Source: CAVUEG01 sp963740525
Lineage (GTDB): Bacteria > Actinomycetota > Actinomycetes > Propionibacteriales > Nocardioidaceae
Direction of reading: 5' to 3'
Length of the DNA: 64,000 nt
Assembly (NCBI GenBank): GCA_963740525.1
Contig: CAVUEG010000006.1
Coordinates: 186,001-250,000 of the forward strand
Shown here: positions 20,717 to 30,450 of the stretch, in pieces
How the letters are laid out: every line of letters starts with the position of its first letter
Numbering within the stretch: position 1 is the stretch's first letter
Notes under the pieces: model-generated
What the model saw: the letters and a program-made list of their open reading frames with translations, nothing else
The model's database searches: none
What the model was told of the DNA's origin: nothing
Program-made: the position numbers and the translations under genes

Positions 20717-22442
20717 GCCTTGTCCTCCAGCGAAGCCGCGAAGCGCAGGTCGTCGACCCGACGCGAGACCTCGCGCAGCCGCTCCCCCGCGTCGGGGTCG
20801 ATCCCGAGCGCGTCGACCAGGGTGAGGTACCGGTCGCGCTCGGTGGCCATCAGCGCCCTTATCCGCCCGTCCAGGTCCTTGCGGGCGCTCTCCGCGAGCC
20901 GGCGCACCGCCTGCTCACCGAAGACGGCCTCCAGCAGCTTCTGGCCGACGACCGCGCTGCCGCCGGCGATCCCGACCTCGGCGGTGGTCAGACCCGCGGT
21001 GTGCACGAAGACCACCACCATCAAGGCGATGCTCAGCCCGTTGACGCCGAACGCGAGGAAGCGCGCCGTCGAGCGCTTGTCGGCACCCTCCTTGCGGACC
21101 AGGTCGAAGACACCCCGTTGCCAGTCGCGCACGGCGCGTTCGGTGCGACCACGGAGGTCGCGCGAGGCGCGGCTCAGATCCTGTCCGGCGTCCTCGAGCA
21201 GGTGTCGCCCCGCGTCCAGGGAGCCCCACGACGAAGCGGCCCGCTCGGCCGCGCCCTCGGCGTGCTCCACGATCAGCATCTCCAGCCCGGACTCGACCGC
21301 CACGGTCATCCGCTCTGCCGACTGGGGGCGCCCCTTGACCACCGCGACGAGCCGGTCACGCAGCCATCCGACGCGGGTCTCCAGGGATCGCAGGAGCTCG
21401 CCGGTCCCGATGAACTCCTGCCACCGCGCGAGCACCTCGCCCCTCAGCAGCGAGCCGTCGGCCGAGGCGTCGTGCAGCCGGCGTTCGGCCTCGTCGTACG
21501 CCGTGTCCACGTCGGCTCGCAGGCGTTCGGCCAGGTCGACCTGCTCGGAGAAGGCGTCCGCGACGTCATGCGTGCGCCGCGAGATGGTGCGAATCGCGCC
21601 TTCGAGGGTCTGCTTCACGACCGCGGAGCGCGCGTCGGCGTCCTCGGCCAGCTCGTGCAGCCAGCCCCGGATATCAGCCACGGACTCTGCGGGCAGCAGC
21701 CCGTCGTCGTCGACGCGACCCTCCTCCACCACGAACAACGGCGAGTCGCGCAGACCCCTCGAGGTGAGCATGCGTGCCAGGTGGCTGCTCACCTCGGTGA
21801 CGGCGGCAGGAGCGGTCCGGTCGAGCACGATCGCGACGGAGGCGCTGCGCTCGGATGCGGCCTTGAAGGTAGTCCCAGGGCACCTGGTCGGCGTAGCGGG
21901 CGGCGGAGGTGACGAAAAGCCACAGGTCGGCGGCCGAGAGCAGCTGCGCGGCCAGCGTGCGGTTGCGCTCCTCGACGGAGTCGACGTCGGGTGCGTCCAG
22001 GATCGCCAGGCCGACGGGGACCGAGTCGGAGGCCACCAGCTGGAGCGCCCCCGGGTCACCGCTCGCCCCGGTGGTGCGGGCGAGGTCGGGCAGGATCCGG
22101 TCCATGTCGAACCAGTCGGCGTCGGCGGGGTTGTGAACGAGCACCGGCGACATCGTCGTCGGCCGGAGCACGCCGGGCTCGGTGACCCGCGGTCCCCACC
22201 AGCGAGTTGACGAGCGTGGACTTGCCCGCCCCGGTGGACCCGCCCACGACCGCCAGCAGCGGGGCGTCGATCTGGATCAGCCGCGGCAGGACATAGTCCT
22301 CGAGCTGGTCGATCATGTCGGTCCTGCGGGTGCGCACCTCGTCGACCCCGGGACGGTCCAGCGGCAGCTGTGCCGCGTCGAGAGCCGCGCGCAGGTGCAC
22401 CAGCGCGTTGAGCATCTCCATCGAGGGGGTGGTGCCTGTCAT
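20713..22442 (-). pseudogene. Dynamin-like GTPase, first of the pair, with two frameshifts
   Basis: The restored product is about 575 residues: P-loop GGSTGAGKSTLVNSLVG near residue 55, then PTTMSPVLVHNP, LDAPDVDSVEERNR (G3), VLDRT (G4-like), a long helical stalk, and a C-terminal hydrophobic hairpin around VNGLSIALMVVVFVHTAGL. The frame is broken twice: one extra base at about 22186-22191 (after SLVGT) and one at about 21863-21869 (after WDYL). Both flanks keep family sequence, so consensus error is the simplest cause. ATG 22442 overlaps the PrsW stop, and the end overlaps the next GTPase. Confidence 0.75.
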
Positions 22443-23582
22443 CGTGCCGCCGTCCTTGCGGCCGGGACCGCCGCCGCATCGGGAAATCGGATCTGAGGTC
22501 GCAACGCCGCGAGGTGGTCGACCATCGCCTGTCCACGCTGCACCACGTCGTCGGGCGCCGTCCCGCGCAGGAAGCGGCTGTGCAGGAACCCGAGCTCGAT
22601 GGCCTGCTGCTGATACTCGCGCATCGCTCGCTGCGCGAGTCGGCCGCCTCGGGCCCGAGCATCCTTGCGGCAGTAGCGCCGGGCCGGGATCCGTACCAGC
22701 CAAGGCACCTCGGCGTGAGTCAGGAAGCCGCGGTTGGCGCAGTCGGTCAAGGAACGGGCGAGCATCTCTCCCTCACGTCGGCGCGTCCAGACGGCAAACC
22801 CCACGAGGAAGAGGAATGCCGGGACCATGACCAGCAGATACGTGCCGATGAACGCGTGCCCGCCTCCGAAGAAGACCGAGCCGTTCCACAGGGCGTGCGC
22901 CGTCAGCGCGCCGACGTACCCCGCCAGCGGCGCGAGCACGCGGACGGCGGGTCGCCGGCCGAGTGCGGCGATCCCGAAGCCGATGCCGGAGAGCACCGTG
23001 AACAGGGGGTGGGCGAACGGGCGAAGATACCACGCGGACGAAGAACGTCCCGGCCGTCGCGGAGGCGAAGCCCGTGGTCCCAAGCCCGGTCCTCGCCGAA
23101 GGCGCTGCGCCAGGTAGAGGATGTTCTCGGTGAAGGCGAAGCCGATGGCGATGATGCCGGCGTACACGATGCCGTCGAGGATCCCGCCGAGCATGCCGTC
23201 GCGCGACGAGCAGCAGCACCACGAACAGGCCCTTGGCGGCCTCCTCCGTGACGGGTGCGACCAACGCCGCGGACAGCGTCTCGGGTCGGCTGAACACCGC
23301 GGCGTCGAGAGCCTGGAGGACGAGCGCCGCGGAGGTCGCCACCAGCGCGCCCCAGCCGAGCCCGAGAGCCAGCAGGTGCACGGGCTCGGGCTCGTAACGG
23401 TCCAGCCAGACGTAGCACGCGACCAGGGGACCCACCGGCAGGGCGGCGAGCAGGACGCCGACAGTGAGCGCGTGCGGCGCTCCCGAACGCACCAGGACGT
23501 AGGCCATCAGCGCTGCGCCGACCAGCATCGCGGCGGTCACGGAGACCGTGAACGCAACGCTGTTCCCGCGACGTACTGGCAT
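22439..23582 (-). pseudogene. PrsW family intramembrane metalloprotease with four frameshifts
   Basis: Multi-helix membrane protease of the PrsW/CPBP-related group. Conserved elements are DRYEPEP, APVTEEAAKGL (EExxK), FAFTENILYL (ExxN) and the HP-containing FAHPLFTVLSGIGFG, later HALWNGS. They are spread over three frames: extra bases are inferred at about 23194-23202, 23098-23107, 23071-23073 and 23016-23020. Each repair restores family sequence exactly. The C-terminal cytosolic tail carries a helical basic region. It starts MPVRRGNSVAF at 23582 and is followed with an ATGA overlap by the GTPase pair. In Bacillus PrsW cleaves an anti-sigma factor; the substrate here is unknown. Confidence 0.75.
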
Positions 23583-23632
23583 GCCGGAAGCCTAACGGTC
23601 GACAGCGCCGCCTCCGGACGTAGAGTGACAGC

Positions 23633-25085
23633 GTGAGCGACAACACCTCAGGCACAGACGCTGCTTCCACGTCCGAGACCACGTCCGAGACCACGCCCCG
23701 GACGGAGAGCCATGACCCGGCCGTTCCGGCTGCGTACTCCGCGTTCATGCGCACCGGGTGGGGGGGACCGCGAGCTGGACCTGCCGCCGCATCCGGTGAC
23801 CCCGTGGGCCGCGCAGCGACGACAGCGGCTCGTCGAGATGTTCCCCGGCGAGACGCTCGTCGTGCCTGCCGGCACCTTCAAGGTGCGCAGCTACGACACC
23901 GACTACCGCTTCCGGCCCGACACGGCGCACACCTACCTCTCGGGAAACCAGACCAGCGACGCCGTCCTGGTCCTCGACGGCGGCGAGCAGGTGCTCTACG
24001 CCCGCCCGAGGTCACAGCGCGACACCGACGAGTTCTTCCGCGACCGCCAGTACGGCGAGCTGTGGGCCGGCCGGCGTCCGTCCTTGCACGAGATCTCCGA
24101 CTCGCTCGGCATCGAGTGCCGTCACATCGACGAGCTGCCCGCGGTGTTCCGCAGCGGGGCCAAGACCCGGGTGCTGCGAGGGGTCGACCCGATGGTGGAC
24201 CGACTGGTCGCCGAGGACGAGACCCACGACACCGAGTTCACCCAGGTCCTCTCCGAGATGCGTCTGGTCAAGGACGACTGGGAGGTCGAGCAGCTCCAGG
24301 TCGCCTGCGACGCGACGACCCTGGGCTTCGAGGACTGCGCACGCGAGTGGGACCGGGTGCTCGAGCTCGGGGAGCGCTGGATCGAAGGGACGTTCTTCCG
24401 CCGGGCGCGGACCATGGGCAACGACATCGGCTACGACTCGATCGTCGGCGGCGGTCGGCACGCGACGACCCTGCACTGGATCGACAACGACGGCCCGGTG
24501 ACCCCGGGCGAGCTGATCCTGCTCGACATGGGGGTCGAGGCCACCTCGCTCTACACCGCCGACGTCACCCGCACCCTGCCCGTCGACGGCCGGTTCACCC
24601 CGCTCCAGCGCGACCTGTACTCCCTGGTCCTGAAGGCGCAGCAGGCCGGCATCGACGCCGTACGCCCTGGCGCGAAGTTCCTGGCAGCCCACGGGGCGGC
24701 GATGGAGGTGCTCGCGCACGGGCTCGAGGATCTCGACCTGCTTCCCGTCTCCGCCGAAGAGGCGTTGTCCCCGGACAGCAAGGTCTACGCCCGCTGGACG
24801 CTGCACGGCACGAGCCACATGCTCGGGATGGACGTGCACGACTGCGGACTGGCCTCCACCGACCGCTACCCGCGAGGGGACCTGGCCGAGGGCATGGTGC
24901 TGACCGTGGAGCCTGGGCTGTACTTCCAGGAGGACGACCTGCTCGTCCCCGAGGAGCTGCGCGGCATCGGGATCCGGATCGAGGACGACATCCTGGTCAC
25001 CGGCGACGGGTCACGGAACCTCTCAGCCGCCCTCCCCCGCGACCCGGACGCCATCGAGGACTGGATGGCGCGCCTCCGCGGCTGA
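23633..25085 (+). pseudogene. Xaa-Pro aminopeptidase (M24) with one frameshift in a G tract
   Basis: Metallopeptidase cleaving N-terminal residues before proline. The N-terminal creatinase-like domain includes FPGETLVVPAG and SDAVLVLDGG. The pita-bread domain has the metal ligands in LILLDMGVEATSLYTADVTR, HGTSHMLGMDVHD, LTVEPGLYF and GIGIRIEDD. The first ~43 residues (from GTG 23633) are in another frame: seven Gs at 23760-23766, where six give GWGDRELDLPPHPV. TAGAGT six bases before the GTG suggests leaderless transcription. Divergent from PrsW with a 50-bp gap. Confidence 0.85.
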
Positions 25086-25089
25086 GCCG

Positions 25090-26493
25090 TCACTCCTCTG
25101 GAGCACTCCGTGCGCCGTGGTTCCCTTCGGCAACCGGCATCGTGAGCACGAAGTGGGCGCCGGTGCCAGCGCGCTCGAGTCGCAGGTCGCCGTGATGGGC
25201 GCGGGCGATCTGCCTGGCTATCGGCAACCCAAGTCCCACGCCTCCGCTGTCGCGCGCCCGGCTCTCATCCAGCCGGACGAAACGGTCGAAGATCCGGTCG
25301 TGGTCGGCGTCGGGCACTCCTGACCCATCGTCGATGACCTCGACGGAGGCCGTCGACTGGTCGACCCGGAGCCGGATCTCGATCCGTCGTTCGGCATGTC
25401 GGGCAGCGTTGTCGCAGAGGTTGCGGAGCAGGCGCGCCAGCCGTTCCCTGTCTCCACGGACCCGGACCGGGGCGCCGGTCACCACCACCTCCGCCACGCC
25501 GGTGCGACGAAGACGTGCCGCTTCCTCGCCGACCAGGTCGTCGAGGTCGACGTCGACCACCTGGAGCCCCAGGGCACGCTCGTCGGCCCGGGCGAGCAGC
25601 AGCAGGTCGGCGACCAGACGGTCGACCCGGTCGAGCTCGTCGAGAATCCCCCGGCTCGTGTCCGTCCAGTCGGCAGCCCCGGGATGCAGGGTGCCGATCT
25701 CGTGCGCCGCCCTGATCGTGGCCAGCGGGCTTCGCAGCTCGTGCGAGGCATCCCCGACGAACCGGCGTTGCGCCTCCACTCCGGTTTCCAACCGGGCCAG
25801 CATCGAGTTCATCGTCTGCGCCAGCCGGGCGATCTCGTCATCGCCTCCGGGCACCGGCACCCGTGCCGAGAGCTCCGTGGTGTCCTGCACCGCGGCGACC
25901 CGTCGTCGGATCGCCTCGACCGGCGCCAGGGCGCGGCCGGTCAGCCAGTAGGACGTGAGCGCCACCGCGAGGAGCACGAGGGGGTAGCCCACCACGAGAA
26001 GCCCCGCGGCCACCGCCGTCGTACGTTGCACCGCCTCCAGACTCTGGGCGGCGAGGACGACCATGGGACCATCCGGGCTCATCGTTCCTCGGGCGATCAC
26101 GACGAACTGCTGTCCCTCACCGATCGGCAGCTCGTGCCGTCGAGCGGTCAGGACCTGCCCCGGTCTCGGCCGGAGGGCGACGACCGGGGCTTCGCCCTCG
26201 ACCGAGGGACTGGCGGCGACCACAGTTCCGTTGCGGTCGACCACCTGGATCAGCGACCGGTCTCCGGCCCCGCCGACCAGGTCCACCGCAACACCCTGCT
26301 GCGCGACCCGGTCGGCGACGTCCGAGGCCTGCTGACGCGCCACTCCGGTGAACGATCCCACCAGCTGGTGGCGCTGAAGTACGACGAACGCCACCGCGGC
26401 CATGGCGAGGAACAGGGCAACGACGAGGGTGGCAGCGACGGAAGCGCGCATACGTACGCCGCCGAACCTGGGCCGCCGCCCGCTCTCAGCCAC
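25090..26493 (-). CDS. Two-component sensor histidine kinase
   Basis: 467 residues. An N-terminal TM helix (ATLVVALFLAMAAVAFVVL) and a second around residue 175 flank an extracytoplasmic sensor loop of about 130 residues. HAMP follows, then the HisKA H-box FVGDASHELRSPLATI, N-box NLCDNAARH, and ATP lid motifs DDGSGVP and GVGLGLPIARQIA. The start is GTG 26493, overlapping the response regulator stop by eight bases, so both are translated together. It probably controls the divergent repeat-bearing secreted protein; the signal is unknown. Confidence 0.9.
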   Translation of the reverse strand: MAESGRRPRFGGVRMRASVAATLVVALFLAMAAVAFVVLQRHQLVGSFTGVARQQASDVADRVAQQGVAVDLVGGAGDRSLIQVVDRNGTVVAASPSVEGEAPVVALRPRPGQVLTARRHELPIGEGQQFVVIARGTMSPDGPMVVLAAQSLEAVQRTTAVAAGLLVVGYPLVLLAVALTSYWLTGRALAPVEAIRRRVAAVQDTTELSARVPVPGGDDEIARLAQTMNSMLARLETGVEAQRRFVGDASHELRSPLATIRAAHEIGTLHPGAADWTDTSRGILDELDRVDRLVADLLLLARADERALGLQVVDVDLDDLVGEEAARLRRTGVAEVVVTGAPVRVRGDRERLARLLRNLCDNAARHAERRIEIRLRVDQSTASVEVIDDGSGVPDADHDRIFDRFVRLDESRARDSGGVGLGLPIARQIARAHHGDLRLERAGTGAHFVLTMPVAEGNHGARSAPEE

Positions 26494-27163
26494 CGGTCCT
26501 GGCCAACCTGTAGCCGGCGCCGCGGACCGTCTCGATCGCGCGCCGTCCGAACGGCTGGTCGATCTTGCGGCGCAGGTAGCCGACGTAGACCTCCACGACG
26601 TTCTCGTCACCCTCGTAGTTGAGGTCCCAGACGCTCTCGAGGATCTCGGTCTTCGACACGACGTCGCCACGGTGCCGCATCAAGAAGGCGAGGAGTCCGA
26701 ACTCCCGGGGCGTCAGGGCGACGTCGGTCGTCCCTCGGGTGACGGCCCGCGTGGCCGGGTCAAGGCTCAGGTCACCAGCGGTCAGGACCGCAGGACGTTC
26801 CGGTGCTCCACGGCGGATCAGGGCGCGCAGCCGCGCCACGAGAACGACGAAGGAGAACGGTTTGGTGAGGTAGTCATCGGCCCCGAGGTCGAAGGCATCG
26901 ACCTGGTCGAGCTCGCCGTCCTTGGCGGTCAGCATCAGCACGGGCGTCCAGATCTCGGCCTCACGGAGGCGGCGGCACACGTCGTAACCGTTGAGGCCGG
27001 GCAGCATGATGTCCAGGACCACGATGTCGTAGTCGTTGGTCTGCGCCGCGAACAAACCCCCCGGCCCGTCATGCACGACGTCGACGACGAAGCCCTCCGC
27101 CACCAGGCCACGCCGCAGCGTCTCGGCGAGGAGCACTTCGTCCTCGACCAGCAGCATCCGCAC
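26486..27163 (-). CDS. OmpR-family response regulator
   Basis: 225 residues. Receiver domain with the acidic pocket MLLVEDE, phospho-acceptor Asp in IVVLDIMLPG (about residue 51) and Lys in YLTKPFS. A winged-helix DNA-binding domain follows, with LTPREFGLLAFLM and VVEVYVGYLRRKID. The start is GTG 27163, with AGGAG five bases upstream. The gap to the divergent secreted-protein gene holds a strong palindrome likely to be bound by this regulator. First gene of the two-gene operon. Confidence 0.92.
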   Translation of the reverse strand: MRMLLVEDEVLLAETLRRGLVAEGFVVDVVHDGPGGLFAAQTNDYDIVVLDIMLPGLNGYDVCRRLREAEIWTPVLMLTAKDGELDQVDAFDLGADDYLTKPFSFVVLVARLRALIRRGAPERPAVLTAGDLSLDPATRAVTRGTTDVALTPREFGLLAFLMRHRGDVVSKTEILESVWDLNYEGDENVVEVYVGYLRRKIDQPFGRRAIETVRGAGYRLARTGG

Positions 27164-27212
27164 AGGCTCTCCTCGCTCCGACCCCCTGCCAAGCATCCTC
27201 GCAGTCGACACA

Positions 27213-27259
27213 TGTGAGGAGCCTGAGAGCCGCTCTCAGGAGGGCACAGGGTCCTCACA
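27213..27259. promoter_or_regulatory. Nested inverted repeats upstream of the two-component system
   Basis: A palindrome CCTGAGAGC-C-GCTCTCAGG with 9-bp arms and a 1-bp centre lies at 27222-27240. It is enclosed by TGTGAGGA (27213-27220) and TCCTCACA (27252-27259). It sits between the response regulator start (27163) and the secreted-protein start (27323), so it could regulate both directions. Binding by the adjacent regulator is inference. Confidence 0.55.
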
Positions 27260-27322
27260 GCGGTACCTCTGCACTCTGGGACCACCAGACCGCGTCCGGC
27301 GGTCTACGAAGGGAGATACACA

Positions 27323-27688
27323 ATGCGAAACCTCAAGCGCAACGTGGCAATGGTCGGCACCTCGGCCTTCATCGCAGCCCTCGGGCTGGGCGGCGTGATG
27401 ACCGCCCACGCGGACACGGGTGCTCCGGCTCCCGCCCCCGCCTCGGCCGAGGCGGCGGGTTCAAGCGCTGCCGAGGACGCAGCCGACGGCCCCAACCAGG
27501 GTCCCGACACCAACGCGAACGAGGCGGGCCACCAGGACGCCAACGACGCCGGCGACGCGGCCGAGAAGGACGGGGTCGAAGGCGCCGAGGCGAAGGGCGC
27601 CGACGACGGCCCGAACCAGGGTCCCGACGTCAACCCGAACGAAGAGGGCCACCAGGACGCCACCGACGCTGGTGACGCCGGCAAGTAG
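27323..27688 (+). CDS. Small secreted protein with two 26-residue repeats
   Basis: 121 residues. The signal peptide is clear: basic MRNLKRN, a hydrophobic core, and likely cleavage after MTAHA around residue 31. The mature part is Ala/Asp/Gly-rich and disordered-looking, with two copies of DGPNQGPDxNxNExGHQDA followed by xDAGDA. The repeats occupy about residues 55-80 and 95-120. There are no cysteines and no membrane anchor. AGGGAG precedes ATG 27323. Divergent from a two-component system with a palindrome between. Not a family I can name. Confidence 0.75.
   Translation: MRNLKRNVAMVGTSAFIAALGLGGVMTAHADTGAPAPAPASAEAAGSSAAEDAADGPNQGPDTNANEAGHQDANDAGDAAEKDGVEGAEAKGADDGPNQGPDVNPNEEGHQDATDAGDAGK
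27485..27682 (+). repeat. Two direct repeats within the secreted-protein gene
   Basis: Two ~78-bp copies (27485-27562 and 27605-27682) start 120 bp apart and encode the DGPNQGPD...GHQDA...DAGDA units. The copies differ mainly at third positions and a few codons, showing the repeat is kept at protein level. Confidence 0.7.
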
Positions 27689-27718
27689 AAGAGCCGGCAG
27701 GTAGAAGAATCCCGAGGG

Positions 27719-27748
27719 GGTGGGGCCGTCAGTGATGGCGGCCCCACC
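27719..27748 (+). terminator. Terminator after the secreted repeat protein
   Basis: A 10-bp perfect stem GGTGGGGCCG (27719-27728) pairs with CGGCCCCACC (27739-27748) around a 10-base loop. It lies 30 bp after the stop codon of the secreted-protein gene. Confidence 0.7.
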
Positions 27749-27864
27749 TACTCCCCATTGCCAAGGACTCAGCGACCGGACTCGATTCCGGCAAAACGCC
27801 CCGCCGGAGCGGGGACTCGACCTACGGTCGACGGACAACGTTCACGATCGAAGGTTCTTCCGTC

Positions 27865-28893
27865 ATGCGCTCCACCCCGCTCACCGCTCGCCTGTCCGTC
27901 CTGACCTTCCTGGCCCTCGTCACGGGGCTCGCTCTCTCCTCCGTCCCCGCCTCCGCCGGACCGACCCCCCGCCTCGGCACCACGACCACGACGTCGACGG
28001 CACGGCAGGTCGCCACAGCCATCGAGGTACGCCGTACGACCTTCCGCCCGGCCGGTGAGTTCACGAAGCCGCCTCGTCTGCGGGCACGGTCCTGGGTCGT
28101 GGCCGACCTGGACACCGGTCGGATCCTCGCCGCTCACGACCGGCACCGCCACCTGCCGCAGGCCTCGACCATCAAGCTGTTGACCGCGGTCACGGCCGCG
28201 GCGACGGTCCGGCGGTTCCCCCGGCACCGGGTCACCAAGGCCGAGGCGCACCCGCAGTACTGCACCTGCGCCGGGCTCAAGGTCGGTGCGCGCTACACCC
28301 GCCGTGCCCTGCTGGCCGGGATGCTCCTGCCCTCCGGCAACGATGCGGCCGAGGCGCTCGCCGGCTCCCACCCCCGCGGCCACCGGTCCTTCATCCGGGC
28401 CATGAACGCGCGGGCCGCACAGCTCGGCGCGAAGAACACCACCGTGGTCACGCCGTCCGGGCTCACCGCCTGGGGCGCGCACTCGTCGGCGTACGACCTG
28501 CTGGTCTTCCTCCGCGCCGCGCAGGCCGACGCCGTGGTGGAGCCGATCCTCGAACTTGCGTCCTTCGACCTCGGGCCGCGCGGCGGTCGTACGCACCGCG
28601 TCTACCGCGGCACCGACTACGTCAACTCCTACCTGGCGACCAACCCCGGCACCCAGGGCAAGAGCGGCTACACCACGCCGGCCAAGAACACCCTCGTCGT
28701 CTCGACCCCGATCGACGGGCACCGGATCGGGGTCTCCACGCTCGGCTCCCCGAGCGGCTACTCCACGTCAGGCGCCCGCGCGCTCACCGTCTGGGCTGCG
28801 GCCAACTGGTCGCAGCTGCGCAGCATCGGCAAGCTCCCCGACGCACCCGGCGAACCGCTCGGCCAGCCCACGGAGCCGCCCGTCCAACCGTGA
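27865..28893 (+). CDS. D-alanyl-D-alanine carboxypeptidase (S11)
   Basis: 342 residues. Penicillin-binding enzyme trimming peptidoglycan side chains outside the membrane. A signal peptide ends near PASAGPTP (about residue 32). The catalytic triads are ASTIK (SxxK, about residue 101-105), SGN (in MLLPSGNDAAEAL) and KSG (in GTQGKSGYT, in place of KTG). There is a proline-rich C-terminus (PTEPPVQP) and no obvious C-terminal amphipathic anchor. ATG 27865 gives a good signal sequence. tRNA-Arg follows 100 bp later. Confidence 0.9.
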   Translation: MRSTPLTARLSVLTFLALVTGLALSSVPASAGPTPRLGTTTTTSTARQVATAIEVRRTTFRPAGEFTKPPRLRARSWVVADLDTGRILAAHDRHRHLPQASTIKLLTAVTAAATVRRFPRHRVTKAEAHPQYCTCAGLKVGARYTRRALLAGMLLPSGNDAAEALAGSHPRGHRSFIRAMNARAAQLGAKNTTVVTPSGLTAWGAHSSAYDLLVFLRAAQADAVVEPILELASFDLGPRGGRTHRVYRGTDYVNSYLATNPGTQGKSGYTTPAKNTLVVSTPIDGHRIGVSTLGSPSGYSTSGARALTVWAAANWSQLRSIGKLPDAPGEPLGQPTEPPVQP

Positions 28894-28992
28894 CGGGGTG
28901 CCATACTGGCCCGCGCGGATCGGTGTGACGAAGACGGCAACGACAGAGACTCGTGATCCCGGCCATTGTCCCGATTAGAATTCCGATCCCCC

Positions 28993-29066
28993 GCCCCCGT
29001 AGCTCAGATGGATAGAGCAAGAGCCTTCTAATCTCTAGGTCGCAGGTTCGAGTCCTGCCGGGGGCA
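28993..29066 (+). tRNA. tRNA-Arg (TCT anticodon)
   Basis: The acceptor stem GCCCCCG pairs with CGGGGGC, the anticodon loop is CTTCTAA (TCT), and the T-arm is GCAGG-TTCGAGT-CCTGC. Position 31-39 of the anticodon stem is a C-T mismatch. CCA is not encoded. An HNH-type gene ends 24 bp downstream on the other strand. Confidence 0.93.
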
Positions 29067-29089
29067 CCCGCCAACTCCTCCTAGAACTC

Positions 29090-30358
29090 CTACGTCCTGC
29101 GATGGAACCTGATCCCGCCGTCCGGCAGGCGTGCTCGGCCGTACGCCGGGTCGTGGATCCGTCGGTGATGGAAGTGGCAGAGCGGGATCGCCTGGGCGAG
29201 GTCGGTGCGACCGCCGTCCTTCCAGCTGATCTGGTGATGGAGCTCGCACCAGGCGAAGGGGCGCTCGCACCCGTCGGCGGAGCAGGTCGTGTGCCGGGTG
29301 GCCAGCGCCACCCGCTGAGCCTCGCTGAAGAGCCGCTGGGTCCGCCCGAGGTCCAACGGGAGGCTCACGCCGTCCAGGACGGCCGGCAGGATCCCGGCAC
29401 CGCAGGCGAGGCGCCGGGCCTCCCCCGCTGAGAGGTGGCTCCCCGTGTCCATGCCCGCGGCACCAAGCGCGCCGACGAGGCGGGAGTGCTCCAGGGTCAC
29501 CACGACCGTGGCGGCGACCTTGCCGTGCAGGTGGTCGGTGGGCAGGTGCTCGAGGAGCTCGCAGAACGCAAGCCCGCGAGCATGCGCCCAGTCGGTGCGC
29601 TCGTCGGCGAACCCGCCCTGGGCTCGCGGCGCACCGAGGGCGGCGCGCCGCGGCGCAGTCATCGTGTCCAGGACCTTGCGCAGGATGTCGCCAGCCAGCT
29701 GCGGGACGGTGAAGTGCCCGCTGACCGTGCCGTCCTCGTTGTCGTGCAGCGTCAGCCGGGTCCGGGCGCGGGCACGCTCCTCCTCGTCGCGGAGCAGGGA
29801 GTCCTCGTGCGCGTCGACCTCGGTCCGGTCATCGGTCACCGCCTCCAGGGCCCGGCGCGCCGCCCGCCGGAGCTGGCTGGGGTCGAGACTCCGCGCCTGC
29901 TCCACCAGCGCCGTCTCGACCCGGTCCCTCTCGAGCGGGGTCAGGGTCGTCGGCAGCTGGGAGGTCGCGTGCACGATCACCGCCGCGTGGGCCGGTGAGA
30001 CCACTCCCTCGTCCAGCGCCTCGTTGGTGGGCAGATGGCCCTGGGACAGCTCCGTGGCCAGGGTGACCTGACGCGCGGCCGCGGTCGAGGTGACATGGGT
30101 CTGCCGGCGCAGCCAGGCATCGGTGCCGGAGGCCCCGACCTCGGCGGCGACCCCGGCCCGGTCGGCACCGGCGATCAGCCTCAGCTTCAGGGCCTCGACC
30201 CGCGACACCACCCGCTGCCACTCGGCCACGGCTGTCGCGTGCTCGGCCGGTGACATCGGTGCCGAGACATCCAGTGCGTCGAGCACGTCATGGACCTCGA
30301 ACGCGCCGGCGACGGCCGGGTGGCCGGCATCGGGGTGCAGGTCGAGGAGTGCTGACAT
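29090..30358 (-). CDS. HNH endonuclease-domain protein, 13E12 repeat/DUF222 family
   Basis: 422 residues. The N-terminal DUF222-type helical region (about 20-290) includes ALKLRLIAGADRAGVAAE and ELSQGHLPTNEALDEGVVSP. The C-terminal HNH region includes CSADGCERPFAWCELHH, then PLCHFHHRRIHD, matching the HNH nuclease fold with zinc-binding cysteines. This family is present in many copies in actinobacterial genomes, and its biological role is unclear. It lies next to tRNA-Arg, but no flanking repeats or integrase are seen, so mobility is not claimed. Confidence 0.85.
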   Translation of the reverse strand: MSALLDLHPDAGHPAVAGAFEVHDVLDALDVSAPMSPAEHATAVAEWQRVVSRVEALKLRLIAGADRAGVAAEVGASGTDAWLRRQTHVTSTAAARQVTLATELSQGHLPTNEALDEGVVSPAHAAVIVHATSQLPTTLTPLERDRVETALVEQARSLDPSQLRRAARRALEAVTDDRTEVDAHEDSLLRDEEERARARTRLTLHDNEDGTVSGHFTVPQLAGDILRKVLDTMTAPRRAALGAPRAQGGFADERTDWAHARGLAFCELLEHLPTDHLHGKVAATVVVTLEHSRLVGALGAAGMDTGSHLSAGEARRLACGAGILPAVLDGVSLPLDLGRTQRLFSEAQRVALATRHTTCSADGCERPFAWCELHHQISWKDGGRTDLAQAIPLCHFHHRRIHDPAYGRARLPDGGIRFHRRT

Positions 30359-30450
30359 ATGTGGATTCTATCCGAACACCTGTTCGAATGTGAACCCATT
30401 GCCGCGAAAAGTCGGCGCGAAACCGTCAGCCTTTCCGCTCTGGCGGCGGC

